DNA from: a virus
Length of the DNA stretch: 59,061 nucleotides
Virus record (IMG/VR): IMGVR_UViG_3300007963_000007
Location: 1-59,061 of that record
Strand: one strand, 5' to 3'
A model generated the notes under the pieces. That model was not told where the DNA came from and searched no databases. It saw only the letters and a list, made by a program, of their open reading frames with translations. Below, piece after piece: positions 6,973 through 14,085 of the stretch (within the stretch, counting starts at the first letter, position 1; each line of letters starts with the position of its first letter). The position numbers were made by a program, and so were the translations under genes.

Positions 6973-7625
6973 ACACCACAACCAAATTAATCGAAATCGA
7001 AATCGGAGGCTACACCGTAACGCTACCTGATGGAGCAACTATAAATAGCCAGAGCTTCGACGACTCTCTGACAGTTCCGGTCCCTTACGATCTGGAGAGA
7101 GGTCAGGCAATGCAATGGGGCAGGTTACCTGTTCCGAAAGACCCCGAGGGGAAGCAACTACTTCGCCTTAACTCTGCGTTGATGAAGATGATCTTACAGG
7201 AGGAGGAAGAGGACCTTTATTCTGATGAAGAACTGGATGTTATATGCCAAACAGTTCACGCCCAGAATGGTGATAGGTTCTCAGATGATGATGTCATCAG
7301 CACAATCTTTCTGATGGCACTGTATGATGCTTATGAACCCGAGGAAGAAGAGGAGAAGGAACCCCTTGTATACCTTGTCGAGTGGGAGTCATGGAGTGAC
7401 AACATCATACGGACAACGGAAGTCATCGTCGGTGCTGATGAGGATCTGGAGGAGGCAATGGACCAAGGACTAGAGGACTGGTTCAAGGCACGGTGGGTTT
7501 TGAGGGACGCTAACTACGAACGTATGCTGGCACAATTAAACAGCACCGAGGAAGTGACAACTGAAACCCACAGCACATTTCCGGTAGGATTTGTTGGGCG
7601 CGACACAACTGTTAATTATGAATAA
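6969..7625 (+). CDS. Acidic unknown protein, 218 aa
   Basis: Unrecognised. It is coupled to the previous gene by ATGA. Two Glu-rich runs occur (LQEEEEDLYSDEEL near residue 77 and YEPEEEEEKEP near residue 124), giving a strongly acidic protein. The N-terminus looks like beta hairpins (IEIEIGGYTVTLPDG). A YLVEWESWSDNIIRTTEVIV segment may be a small alpha/beta domain. Confidence 0.65.
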   Translation: MNTTTKLIEIEIGGYTVTLPDGATINSQSFDDSLTVPVPYDLERGQAMQWGRLPVPKDPEGKQLLRLNSALMKMILQEEEEDLYSDEELDVICQTVHAQNGDRFSDDDVISTIFLMALYDAYEPEEEEEKEPLVYLVEWESWSDNIIRTTEVIVGADEDLEEAMDQGLEDWFKARWVLRDANYERMLAQLNSTEEVTTETHSTFPVGFVGRDTTVNYE

Positions 7626-7905
7626 AGAAACAATCGAATTGGCTAACTCTATTAGCCTTAATCAAATGGCAGACCTGATCAGAATCTTCTCTGACAGGAT
7701 AGGGGTTTTCGTCGGGAGTGCAGGGGTTTTGAAGAAGCACCTGAAGGACCGTGGGATAGGGGGGATTGATGGTGAGGGGGTCAACCGTGAGGTAGATGAT
7801 TACGAGTTCTTAGTTGACTCTGAGTTAAATGAGGACAACCCCGTAGTCACTAACGGTGCGACGATTCAAATTAACCTAGCCTTTACTAGTCCTGACCATG
7901 CTTAA
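7618..7905 (+). CDS. Unknown early protein, 95 aa
   Basis: Unrecognised. It overlaps the end of the previous gene by 8 bases (the ATG of MNKETIEL lies before the previous TAA). An amphipathic helix region (NQMADLIRIFSDRIGVFVGS) is followed by Gly-rich and acidic segments. Confidence 0.55.
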   Translation: MNKETIELANSISLNQMADLIRIFSDRIGVFVGSAGVLKKHLKDRGIGGIDGEGVNREVDDYEFLVDSELNEDNPVVTNGATIQINLAFTSPDHA

Positions 7906-7911
7906 AGCGCC

Positions 7912-8040
7912 ATGCCTGTAATCATCATTACGGTAGCGGCACCTGATGAGGCCGAGCAAATTCTAAGGGTCATTAGGGAAGCTGAAGATAACAGGGACAT
8001 AGACTTTGCCTATACCACTGAGGTAGATAATGAGGATTGA
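7912..8040 (+). CDS. Small acidic protein, 42 aa
   Basis: A short frame starting MPVIIITVAAPDEAEQILRV and ending TEVDNED lies six bases after the previous stop and fills the gap up to the next promoter. The pattern of a beta strand then a helix is protein-like. Function unknown; low certainty because of the length. Confidence 0.4.
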   Translation: MPVIIITVAAPDEAEQILRVIREAEDNRDIDFAYTTEVDNED

Positions 8041-8057
8041 AAAAAAAATAAAAAGTC

Positions 8058-8085
8058 TTGAAAAAGAATTCAATCTGTGTATAGT
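8058..8085 (+). promoter_or_regulatory. Sigma-70-type promoter, 16-bp spacer
   Basis: -35 TTGAAA (8058-8063), 16-bp spacer, -10 TATAGT (8080-8085), preceded by an A-tract that could act as an UP element. The spacer end CTGTG and the -10 TATAGT are shared with the promoter at 10581. The ATG at 8095 is 9 bases after the -10, so the transcript should be leaderless. Confidence 0.75.
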
Positions 8086-8094
8086 CCTAACATC

Positions 8095-8556
8095 ATGAGC
8101 CAACAAATGAATATTGAGATCACTCCCCATGTAGTCGAAGTGTTGAAGCACGGACAAAGCATGGAGTCCTGTTACCCTAAGACAGATAACCGTGTAGGGG
8201 ACATCGTTGTGAACGAGAGGAACGGGGAACACGCTATCCTTGTAGGGACAAGTGAGGCCCCCTCTAACGAGTGGTTGTATATGCAGAATGACAGACGAGT
8301 CTGCGTTCTAGCTGAGTCCCCAGAAGGCAGTAACCTACCTTACAAATGGGACCACATCTGGTGGACTGCGTTCCCTGTTTCCGGTGGGTCTATGCTGACT
8401 CCTGATTTCTTGGTCAAGGCAGCTACGTGGGGTGAAGGCTACCCCGATGAGAAGTTTGCGATCTTTGACAGGGCATTCAGTAATGCTAACTCCTTTGCGA
8501 AGGATACGTTATCCACTCTACCCCTGTTCGACGACTGGTTCGCATGGAAGGACTAG
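8095..8556 (+). CDS. Unknown early protein, 153 aa
   Basis: Unrecognised. The start at 8095 is set by the promoter, because an in-frame ATG at 8077 overlaps the -10. The sequence looks like a small beta domain (VGDIVVNERNGEHAILVGTS; NEWLYMQNDRRVCVLAES) with a Trp-rich middle (KWDHIWWTAFP) and a helical end. Expression from a strong, isolated promoter suggests an important early role. A large RNA structure follows its stop codon. Confidence 0.6.
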   Translation: MSQQMNIEITPHVVEVLKHGQSMESCYPKTDNRVGDIVVNERNGEHAILVGTSEAPSNEWLYMQNDRRVCVLAESPEGSNLPYKWDHIWWTAFPVSGGSMLTPDFLVKAATWGEGYPDEKFAIFDRAFSNANSFAKDTLSTLPLFDDWFAWKD

Positions 8557-8567
8557 AAATAATTTCA

Positions 8568-8641
8568 GTCCCGCCCCCCTACGTTCATGTGTTTGCCCTG
8601 TAGTTTGTAGGAGTTCTACTAGGCTAACGGGGGGGCGGGAC
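8568..8641 (+). ncRNA. Nested G/C-rich stem-loop element
   Basis: GTCCCGCCCCCC (8568-8579) and GGGGGGCGGGAC (8630-8641) form a perfect 12-bp stem around a 50-nt loop. Inside, GTTTGCC (8591-8597) pairs with GGCTAAC (8622-8628) with one T-T mismatch. A small GTAG/CTAC hairpin lies within that. There is no U-run, so this is not a standard terminator. It fills the gap between two early genes and could end, process or regulate the mRNA, or be a small RNA. Confidence 0.5.
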
Positions 8642-8669
8642 ACTCACTCACTAAAACCAAATACCAAAC

Positions 8670-8696
8670 ACCACCAACCAACCTGAATATTATGAA
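8670..8696 (+). repeat. Duplicated C/A-rich translation leader, copy 1
   Basis: A 27-base sequence (ACCACCAACCAACCTG, then GAATATTATGAA overlapping by one G) includes the start codon at 8692. It is repeated exactly at 8916-8942 before the next gene. Confidence 0.85.
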
Positions 8697-8916
8697 AGAC
8701 ACCTACCCCACACACCACTGGGAAGTATTCACCAGAAACCTGATAGTCGAGATCAACGGCACGGGGTTCGGAGAGATCATCAGGAAGGTGACTCCCGGCA
8801 AGCATTACCATGCGTCCGTGAACGGACAGAGACTCATAGTCAAAGACCCTCATGGGGCCGCGACTGTTGAGGTTCTCTCGCTCCCCAGAGATCTCGACAC
8901 TATGGGCTACGACTAA
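8692..8916 (+). CDS. Unknown early protein, 74 aa
   Basis: Unrecognised. The start is defined by the repeated leader. The product looks beta-rich (LIVEINGTGFGEIIRKVTPG; YHASVNGQRLIVKDPHG) and could be a small OB- or SH3-like barrel, but no motif supports a name. Its end touches the second copy of the leader. Confidence 0.6.
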   Translation: MKDTYPTHHWEVFTRNLIVEINGTGFGEIIRKVTPGKHYHASVNGQRLIVKDPHGAATVEVLSLPRDLDTMGYD

Positions 8917-8942
8917 CCACCAACCAACCTGAATATTATGAA
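8916..8942 (+). repeat. Duplicated C/A-rich translation leader, copy 2
   Basis: An exact second copy of the 27-base leader at 8670, containing the ATG at 8938. Two unrelated genes therefore share an identical initiation region. Confidence 0.85.
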
Positions 8943-9660
8943 GAACATAAGTTCCTTATCACCAACCGAATCCCTTGAGCAGATTGCCAAGGGTCTGCGT
9001 CTCGACCCTCAGATCGTTACTGATACCTTTTGTTTCGGAGAGAGATGGATCGGCAGGGATGAACCTGAATACCGACACACGATTAAACTTCAGCGAGGAT
9101 CAGGGTGGAGAGTTCTAAGCCTCCACTCTTACCAGTCTGGGGATGCTAGATACAAGGTCACAGTAGAAGACCTGCCCCAGAAAACTAAAGAGTGGGTCTT
9201 TGCTAAATCAATGGAGGCGCTGGGCATGAGGCAGGTTGCTCGTCAACGCAAGGCCGAGGAGAAGGCAAGGTGGGCAAGGATAGTGGAGAAGTATAAAGCC
9301 CTGTTTCATGCGGGGGATTACCATGAAGAGTTAATGTCCTCCGGTTTGTTTGCCCTGTCAGAGAAGGACTACACTACCTCCGATTACTGGAGTGAACCCC
9401 TTTACCCTTACCTTAGATCTGGGACCAATGACGGGCGCTACCGTATTGAGATAAACCCAGTCGCACATCGTGACAAGGATGGGATGCTGGCGAAAGATGA
9501 AGACGGGGACTACACTTATTTCCCTGCCCTCTATTTTAATCACGCTACTTTCCCTCTCAGTTCTTTCGCAGAGGTATTCAAACTGAGGCACAACATTATG
9601 CAGTCTCAGGAAGACTTCGACAGGTATGAAGAAACCCACAGTATCAATGAATTACACTAA
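8938..9660 (+). CDS. Unknown early protein, 240 aa
   Basis: Unrecognised. The N-terminal part (SLEQIAKGLRLDPQIVTDTF) could be a small HTH-like helix bundle. A basic helix (RQVARQRKAEEKARWARIVE) lies near residue 100. The C-terminal half is aromatic and acidic. It overlaps the next gene by 14 bases, indicating coupled translation. Confidence 0.6.
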   Translation: MKNISSLSPTESLEQIAKGLRLDPQIVTDTFCFGERWIGRDEPEYRHTIKLQRGSGWRVLSLHSYQSGDARYKVTVEDLPQKTKEWVFAKSMEALGMRQVARQRKAEEKARWARIVEKYKALFHAGDYHEELMSSGLFALSEKDYTTSDYWSEPLYPYLRSGTNDGRYRIEINPVAHRDKDGMLAKDEDGDYTYFPALYFNHATFPLSSFAEVFKLRHNIMQSQEDFDRYEETHSINELH

Positions 9661-9940
9661 AGTATCTGGACCAGAGTTTCACTGTAAACTCCTAGAAAAA
9701 AACACCTTGGTTATTTATAGGGGGAAGAAGATTGTTGCGACCCTTAGTCAGGATCTGAACCTCCCCAAGGACCGACAGGCAGATGATAAGGCGTGGGAAG
9801 AACTGGTTTACCTTACTTGCAAAGCACCTGCACTTCTCCATGCTCTCTCTGTGTTGTTAACCGACAGGGGTTTAACCACCAGTGCAGGGAGAATCTGGAT
9901 AAAGGAACACGCAGCAGAACTGATAGACCAACTACTATGA
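9647..9940 (+). CDS. Unknown early protein, 97 aa
   Basis: Unrecognised. The start MNYTKVSG lies inside the end of the previous gene. It has a beta-like N-terminus (TLVIYRGKKIVATLSQDL) and a helical C-terminus (CKAPALLHALSVLLTDRGL). It ends in ATGA overlap with the following small membrane protein. Confidence 0.6.
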   Translation: MNYTKVSGPEFHCKLLEKNTLVIYRGKKIVATLSQDLNLPKDRQADDKAWEELVYLTCKAPALLHALSVLLTDRGLTTSAGRIWIKEHAAELIDQLL

Positions 9941-10065
9941 GTATGAAAGAACTCATCATTTGCATAACCGCTATCACAGTAACATTAATAGTATTAAGGA
10001 GAAGAAGACATGACAGGAAGCTGGAAAGAACTGACAGAAAAACTGGTGGATTTTTACGACCGTGA
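9937..10065 (+). CDS. Tiny single-helix membrane protein, 42 aa
   Basis: Starts by ATGA overlap with the previous gene. Residues 5-20 (ELIICITAITVTLIVL) form one membrane helix followed by a very basic tail (RRRRHDRKLER), giving an N-out/C-in or inverted topology typical of phage micro-proteins. It overlaps the next gene by 56 bases, which is unusual and lowers confidence. Confidence 0.45.
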   Translation: MSMKELIICITAITVTLIVLRRRRHDRKLERTDRKTGGFLRP

Positions 10066-10234
10066 GACAGACCCCGACAAGAGGGTAGACGTAAGAGAAA
10101 AGATTATATCTCTTGGGGAAATCCTAGACGAGCAACAAGAGATCTTGTCTGGGGAAAGAATCCCCTCCATGGGGCAGATCCGAAACCCTAAGAAGCAGGA
10201 GTATTATAATGACCTTGGAGGAGATTCAGAGTAA
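10010..10234 (+). CDS. Small acidic helical protein, 74 aa
   Basis: Unrecognised. A helical, charged protein (WKELTEKLVDFYDRETDPDK; VREKIISLGEILDEQQEIL). It overlaps both neighbours, as is usual in this operon. Confidence 0.55.
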   Translation: MTGSWKELTEKLVDFYDRETDPDKRVDVREKIISLGEILDEQQEILSGERIPSMGQIRNPKKQEYYNDLGGDSE

Positions 10235-10400
10235 GCAAGCGGACGAACACGCTAAGATCGAAGCTGAGATTATCGAGAACGTAGCACAACGTAAGTGGAC
10301 TAAAGGTCAGTTCACCCAGAGTCTCGCCCTACTTTACATCATGGGGATACGGCACGGTCATGAAAGGTATCAGCAAAGCAAGGCCCCAGTTAATGAGTAA
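10209..10400 (+). CDS. Small helical protein, 63 aa
   Basis: Unrecognised. It starts 26 bases inside the previous gene (ATGACCTTGGAGG) and ends 8 bases inside the next. Helical, with a hydrophobic segment FTQSLALLYIMGIRHGHERY. Confidence 0.55.
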   Translation: MTLEEIQSKQADEHAKIEAEIIENVAQRKWTKGQFTQSLALLYIMGIRHGHERYQQSKAPVNE

Positions 10401-10584
10401 ACTTGTCAATGTGGCTAAGTATCTTCCTTGGATGAGACGGGTGTGTTCCCGTTACCTCATCCTAGATCAGTTAGAAGAACTTAAAGACGACATCAAGAAC
10501 ATGACTGAACCCCGCATCGGCGCACCCGTTGACGAGATCTTCAACCGGATAGACCAGATAAAAAAAGACATAACAAATTCTTGA
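10393..10584 (+). CDS. Small helical protein, 63 aa
   Basis: Unrecognised. The start MSKLVNVAKYLPWMRRV is chosen because it overlaps the previous stop by 8 bases, like its neighbours; an in-frame ATG at 10360 is the alternative. The C-terminal half is a heptad-like helix (DEIFNRIDQIKKDI). The last codons overlap the -35 of the next promoter. Confidence 0.5.
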   Translation: MSKLVNVAKYLPWMRRVCSRYLILDQLEELKDDIKNMTEPRIGAPVDEIFNRIDQIKKDITNS

Positions 10585-10608
10585 CAAAAGAATCTATCTG
10601 TGTATAGT
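10581..10608 (+). promoter_or_regulatory. Strong promoter, consensus -35, 16-bp spacer
   Basis: -35 TTGACA (10581-10586), 16-bp spacer ending CTGTG, -10 TATAGT (10603-10608). This is the closest match to the sigma-70 consensus in the window. Unlike the other promoters it has a long leader (about 108 nt) with a large hairpin before the first gene at 10723. Confidence 0.8.
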
Positions 10609-10658
10609 CACCCCGAGTCCAATGAAGATGACCACAACCATGCTTCATGGACTCCGCT

Positions 10659-10699
10659 CCCACCCTCTGAGGTTTTCACTTTTCTCCTTGGGGGGTGGG
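10659..10699 (+). promoter_or_regulatory. 14-bp hairpin in a 5' untranslated leader
   Basis: CCCACCCTCTGAGG (10659-10672) pairs with CCTTGGGGGGTGGG (10686-10699) over 14 bp (three G-T wobbles) with a 13-nt U-rich loop. It lies between the promoter at 10581 and the start codon at 10723, so it may act as an attenuator, mRNA stabiliser or protein-binding site. Confidence 0.6.
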
Positions 10700-10722
10700 G
10701 GCAAACCAAAACTGAATACATT

Positions 10723-11112
10723 ATGGCAACTCCATTATCTAAAGAAGTCCACCGAGTGGTGGAGATCGACGGGGATAAATACCTCGCCTCCCTTGAACCT
10801 GCTAAGTTCCTCAAGGACCTCCCGAAGTTTGCGCTACGCAAGATGAGGTCAAGCACGGTCCATAGGATGAACATCGAGTCCCTCATTAAGGACCCCCTCC
10901 CTGCACCTGAACCAGTGCCAACCTCCGCGAAGGAGGTCAGCAGACCAACGGCAGAAAGATTACGTGAACCTGCTTTCACTGCTGGTGACATCAAAGATAT
11001 ATTGATGAAGCGTAAGCTCGACCGTAGGCTAAGGGACGAGGTCCTGAAAGCGGTGGATACTTTGCTTAAAGAAGACCAAGCAGGAGAAGTAATCGAGGAG
11101 GGAGCAGAGTGA
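10723..11112 (+). CDS. Unknown early protein, 129 aa
   Basis: Unrecognised. The start MATPLSKEVHRVVEIDG is chosen because the leader CAAACCAAAACTGAATACATT matches the early-gene leader pattern; the frame extends upstream to 10600, but that overlaps the promoter. Middle part Pro-rich (PLPAPEPVPTSAKE), C-terminus helical and charged (MKRKLDRRLRDEVLKAVDTL). It heads the operon that includes the SNF2-like helicase and is coupled to the next gene by GTGA. Confidence 0.6.
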   Translation: MATPLSKEVHRVVEIDGDKYLASLEPAKFLKDLPKFALRKMRSSTVHRMNIESLIKDPLPAPEPVPTSAKEVSRPTAERLREPAFTAGDIKDILMKRKLDRRLRDEVLKAVDTLLKEDQAGEVIEEGAE

Positions 11113-11411
11113 TCTTCGTTAAGAAAAAAGAGAAAGGGCTTTACGATGTCCGAGACATCTTGGGCAGTCACTACTTTGTAGAGGATAGCAGAAGAAAGGA
11201 GTCCCTCCCCCCTGATTTTAATGGACCTGAATGGGCTTCTAGAGATAGGTGGGTTATCTGGAGCATAAGCGAGGACCCCGTAATGGATGACTTCCTTGAG
11301 CAAAGTGGGTATCAACTCGATGAGTTAGAATTCTTGGCATCAGAGTCCACAATGCAGGAGTGCCTAGCCCTCATAGGTATGTGGTGTGCTGCCGCTCAGA
11401 TCGGAGATTAA
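11109..11411 (+). CDS. Unknown early protein, 100 aa
   Basis: Unrecognised. It starts at a GTG overlapping the previous stop (GTGA). Aromatic-rich alpha/beta-looking sequence (LGSHYFVEDSRRK; RWVIWSISEDPVMDDFLEQS) with a hydrophobic C-terminal helix (QECLALIGMWCAAAQIG). Confidence 0.55.
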   Translation: MIFVKKKEKGLYDVRDILGSHYFVEDSRRKESLPPDFNGPEWASRDRWVIWSISEDPVMDDFLEQSGYQLDELEFLASESTMQECLALIGMWCAAAQIGD

Positions 11412-11432
11412 CCCCCAAACAAAAACGAACCA

Positions 11433-11762
11433 ATGGCTAAGAACATCAAAGCACGTAACAACGCTACGAAAAGATTACAGAAGATCGATTACTTTCTGGA
11501 TCTCATCGAAGGGATGTCTCATTCCCTAGACGAAGAAGACGCACAAGGTATAGCAGCATATCTACAGAAGAGGCTCATCACTACCTGTGACAAATTAACT
11601 GGGCGCATCGACCCGAGTGATGTGTTCCGGTTAGTGAACACCAGCAAGAAAGCAGAGACAGAGTCCCATGATATTTATTGTGGTAAGTGTGATTGCTGGC
11701 ACGACAAAGCAATCCATGCTGGGGAAGATAAGTTAGGAGCAGGGAAGGGCCTGAAGCTATGA
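11433..11762 (+). CDS. Unknown protein with Cys pair, 109 aa
   Basis: Unrecognised. Basic N-terminus (KNIKARNNATKRLQKID), helical middle, then CGKC-DCWHDKAIH near residues 85-95, a possible small metal site. It is coupled by ATGA to the helicase gene and may act with it. Confidence 0.55.
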   Translation: MAKNIKARNNATKRLQKIDYFLDLIEGMSHSLDEEDAQGIAAYLQKRLITTCDKLTGRIDPSDVFRLVNTSKKAETESHDIYCGKCDCWHDKAIHAGEDKLGAGKGLKL

Positions 11763-13138
11763 AGGAATTGTTCCCCCCTCAACAAGAGGCGCATGATTTC
11801 TTTGTCCCTAACCTTTTGTCAGGGAGAAGCACCCTTGACTCATCCTACATGGGAACAGGCAAGACGGTAGTGGGGGCGCGGACTGCGAGAACTATCCTAG
11901 CTAAGTCCGACCGGATTAAAAACGTAGCAGTAATATGCCCGAAGGCAGTGTCCCCTACTTGGAAAAGAGAACTGGAGGAGTGCGGCATCGAACCGTTGTT
12001 CATTCTCAACATAGAGAAATTGCGTCTGGGGAAAACAGGGTGGCTTGCGAAGCGGGGGAAGAAACACTTTACGTGGAACCCCCTGACCTGCCCCCGCAAA
12101 GAGACGTTGTTTCTTGTGGATGAGATCCACCAGTTAAAGGGACCGTGGACTCAGAATGCTGCTGTTCTTATTGCCCTTATAAGGCAGGGGTATGTAGTCC
12201 ATGGGATGAGTGGGACTCCTTGTGAGTCTCCCATAGAGATGCGCCCTCTAGGGTATATGCTGCGGTTGCACAACAACGACCGGAGCAGTCCCTGCGGGAG
12301 CTTGCCCAGTTACTTCTCATGGCTGCATTCTCTACGGTGCGAAGAGGGATACTTCGGAGGCTACGAAATGACCGACCCAGAGTTTGCCCTGACAGAATTA
12401 CGAAAGGCTATGTATGGTGTAACGACCAAAGGCTTAACCGTAAAAGACTTCCCTGATTCCTTTAGGGCTAACCGTGTAATCGTGGACCCTATCGAGTTTA
12501 AGAATAATAAGAAGATCGTTAGGGAGTATTCCAAACTTAACCTGTCAGCAGAAGATGTCCGAGCATACATTGAAGACGGGACAATGCCCGAGAAAGGCGA
12601 GGAAGAAGACGAACTAACAATCGTCAAGATAGGTAGGGCGCGGGAGATGTGCGAGATGTATAAGATCGCGGACATCGCCTCCATGACAAACGAGGCAATG
12701 GATGAGGGCTATAACGTAGCGATCTTCCTGAACTACACCGAGAGCATAGAAGAACTAACTGCTCTGTTGGATTGTAAAGCTATCTATGGGGCGACACACC
12801 CTGACGATAGGGACGAATACATCGAGCAATTTCAAAACGATGAGGCTCATTGTCTGGTGCTTAACTCTGCCACTGGTGGGACAGGCATCTCCCTGCATGA
12901 TGTCCAAGGGAAAAGGCCGAGGCTATCCCTGATCTCCCCTAGCTTTAACGCTAAGGAATTCTCTCAGGTTATCGGGCGCATCCACCGTAACGGGGCTAAG
13001 TCTGATGCCCTTCAGAAGGTGCTGCTGGCGCATGACTCCATCGAGGAATACGTCATGACTGCTATAAATAGAAAGTTACAGAACATGAAGTTGATCCATG
13101 ATTCTGAACCCTGTAAACTTACCTCGACACATTACTAA
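11759..13138 (+). CDS. SNF2-like superfamily 2 helicase
   Basis: The 459-residue product has motif I MGTGKT (residues 31-36), motif II DEIH (121-124) and motif III SGTP (151-154). The C-terminal lobe has motif VI QVIGRIHRNG (403-412, Arg407 and Arg410). The order and the GRIHRNG form fit SNF2/Rad54-like double-stranded DNA translocases of phages. A single-domain compact enzyme without accessory domains. It probably remodels or strips proteins from DNA during replication or recombination. Coupled by ATGA to the previous gene and TAATG to the next. Confidence 0.85.
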   Translation: MKELFPPQQEAHDFFVPNLLSGRSTLDSSYMGTGKTVVGARTARTILAKSDRIKNVAVICPKAVSPTWKRELEECGIEPLFILNIEKLRLGKTGWLAKRGKKHFTWNPLTCPRKETLFLVDEIHQLKGPWTQNAAVLIALIRQGYVVHGMSGTPCESPIEMRPLGYMLRLHNNDRSSPCGSLPSYFSWLHSLRCEEGYFGGYEMTDPEFALTELRKAMYGVTTKGLTVKDFPDSFRANRVIVDPIEFKNNKKIVREYSKLNLSAEDVRAYIEDGTMPEKGEEEDELTIVKIGRAREMCEMYKIADIASMTNEAMDEGYNVAIFLNYTESIEELTALLDCKAIYGATHPDDRDEYIEQFQNDEAHCLVLNSATGGTGISLHDVQGKRPRLSLISPSFNAKEFSQVIGRIHRNGAKSDALQKVLLAHDSIEEYVMTAINRKLQNMKLIHDSEPCKLTSTHY

Positions 13139-13434
13139 TGAAAGAGCCAGAAGATACCACCACCACTATTATAGATGTAGGGGACACTCATATTTCTATC
13201 AAAGCAAAACCTGATGACCACGACAACAACCCGTCTGGATGGAGTATCATTGCGTTCAGTCCTTCTGCCAGCATAAGGTGCGTGAGGGCGCATCAGGAGA
13301 AGCACCTCAATAGATTTATCTTAGGCATCCTTGCTATGAGCGGTTCCTCTTTTGAGGACGAACAATCTAAGTTATTTGAGAAGGTGCGGGACGGTATTCA
13401 CACAGTAACCAAGGGGTCTTTTGAACTCACATAG
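13138..13434 (+). CDS. Unknown early protein, 98 aa
   Basis: Unrecognised. The ATG shares a base with the helicase stop (TAATG). Beta-rich first half (TTIIDVGDTHISIKAKPDD; WSIIAFSPSASIRCV) and a helical C-terminus (EDEQSKLFEKVRDGIHTV). Confidence 0.55.
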   Translation: MKEPEDTTTTIIDVGDTHISIKAKPDDHDNNPSGWSIIAFSPSASIRCVRAHQEKHLNRFILGILAMSGSSFEDEQSKLFEKVRDGIHTVTKGSFELT

Positions 13435-13436
13435 AT

Positions 13437-13805
13437 ATGACACTAGATCAGTTACTCAAGCTACACGACCAGACCTGCGAGAATTGCAGAGACATTATGA
13501 AGCGTAAGTCCCTCGACTATACTGGGGGCAAAAAAGCATCGGACCCTTTTGCTAACTTCAGGACATCTGAGTTAGTGGGAGTGAACCCTGTAAAGGGGAT
13601 CATGCTCCGTGTTCTGGATAAGATCCAGAGGATTAATTCTTTTACCAATGACGGGGAGTTGCAGGTAGAAGGAGAGACAGTGGACGATGCCTGTGAAGAC
13701 ATCGTTAACTACGCTATCCTTGCCAAGGCTATGCTGAAAGAGCAGAGGGCTAAGGCGAGTGAGGAAGCAAGAGAGGCACTCACCACTCCAATAACTTACT
13801 CATGA
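13437..13805 (+). CDS. DUF1599 / Nmad1-like protein
   Basis: The 122-residue product (CENCRDIMKRKSLDYTGGKK, then DPFANFR, GIMLRVLDKIQRINSF, VDDACEDIVNYAILAKAM) matches the short all-helical MazG-like family DUF1599, also called nucleotide-modification-associated domain 1. Such proteins often accompany phage genes for modified nucleotides or act as nucleotide hydrolases. The acidic pattern in VDDACEDIVNY would suit a metal site. Last gene of the early operon; a terminator hairpin follows at 13899. Confidence 0.7.
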   Translation: MTLDQLLKLHDQTCENCRDIMKRKSLDYTGGKKASDPFANFRTSELVGVNPVKGIMLRVLDKIQRINSFTNDGELQVEGETVDDACEDIVNYAILAKAMLKEQRAKASEEAREALTTPITYS

Positions 13806-13878
13806 TGTAACACATAGTTACTGTCGCCAGCAGGAACAGATACACTCCGAATTCTGTATCAAGGCTAATAGCCACCAC
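13780..13878 (-). CDS. Possible tiny membrane protein, 32 aa
   Basis: A short minus-strand frame from a GTG that overlaps the end of the basic-protein gene. It reads VVAISLDTEFGVYLFLLATV then TMCYIMSKLLEW, one membrane helix. The frame stays open further upstream (to 13986) but that overlaps the basic-protein gene in another frame. It also overlaps the convergent end of the Nmad1-like gene by 26 bases. Offered as a possibility only. Confidence 0.3.
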   Translation of the reverse strand: MVAISLDTEFGVYLFLLATVTMCYIMSKLLEW

Positions 13879-14080
13879 CCCTCCCCATCTTTTTAACCAA
13901 CCGTTTCCGCAAGGAAGCGGTTTTCCCTTTTGGTTGTGGTTTTCTGGAGGGTTTGCGGTGCGTCCATCCTTTCTTTGATAGATCAAGATGTTTCTTGTGC
14001 GTCTTCACTTTAACTCCTTCCCCTGTGTCAGGGTGGAACATCGTGTGAGGCACAAACTTTTTCTTAGTTTTCTTAGCCAT
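13865..14080 (-). CDS. Small highly basic protein
   Basis: The 71-residue product is mostly Lys, Arg, His and Gly (MAKKTKKKFVPHTMFHPDTG; RKPSRKPQPKGKTASLRKRL; GRGGGY). The start lies five bases after the stop of the giant gene, so it is the last gene of the minus-strand virion operon. Its charge suggests a DNA- or RNA-binding virion or packaging component. The plus-strand terminator is embedded in its coding sequence. Confidence 0.6.
   Translation of the reverse strand: MAKKTKKKFVPHTMFHPDTGEGVKVKTHKKHLDLSKKGWTHRKPSRKPQPKGKTASLRKRLVKKMGRGGGY
13899..13922 (+). terminator. Intrinsic terminator of the early operon
   Basis: AACCGTTTCC and GGAAGCGGTT form a 10-bp stem (one G-T pair) closed by a GCAA tetraloop, followed on the plus strand by TTTTCCCTTTT. 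It would end plus-strand transcription from the early region. The bases also encode part of the minus-strand basic protein. Confidence 0.7.
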
Positions 14081-14085
14081 GGCGA

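Noticed and set aside
10608-11315. 235-codon minus-strand frame
   Set aside because: It runs across two plus-strand genes and a promoter-hairpin leader, with no own signal.
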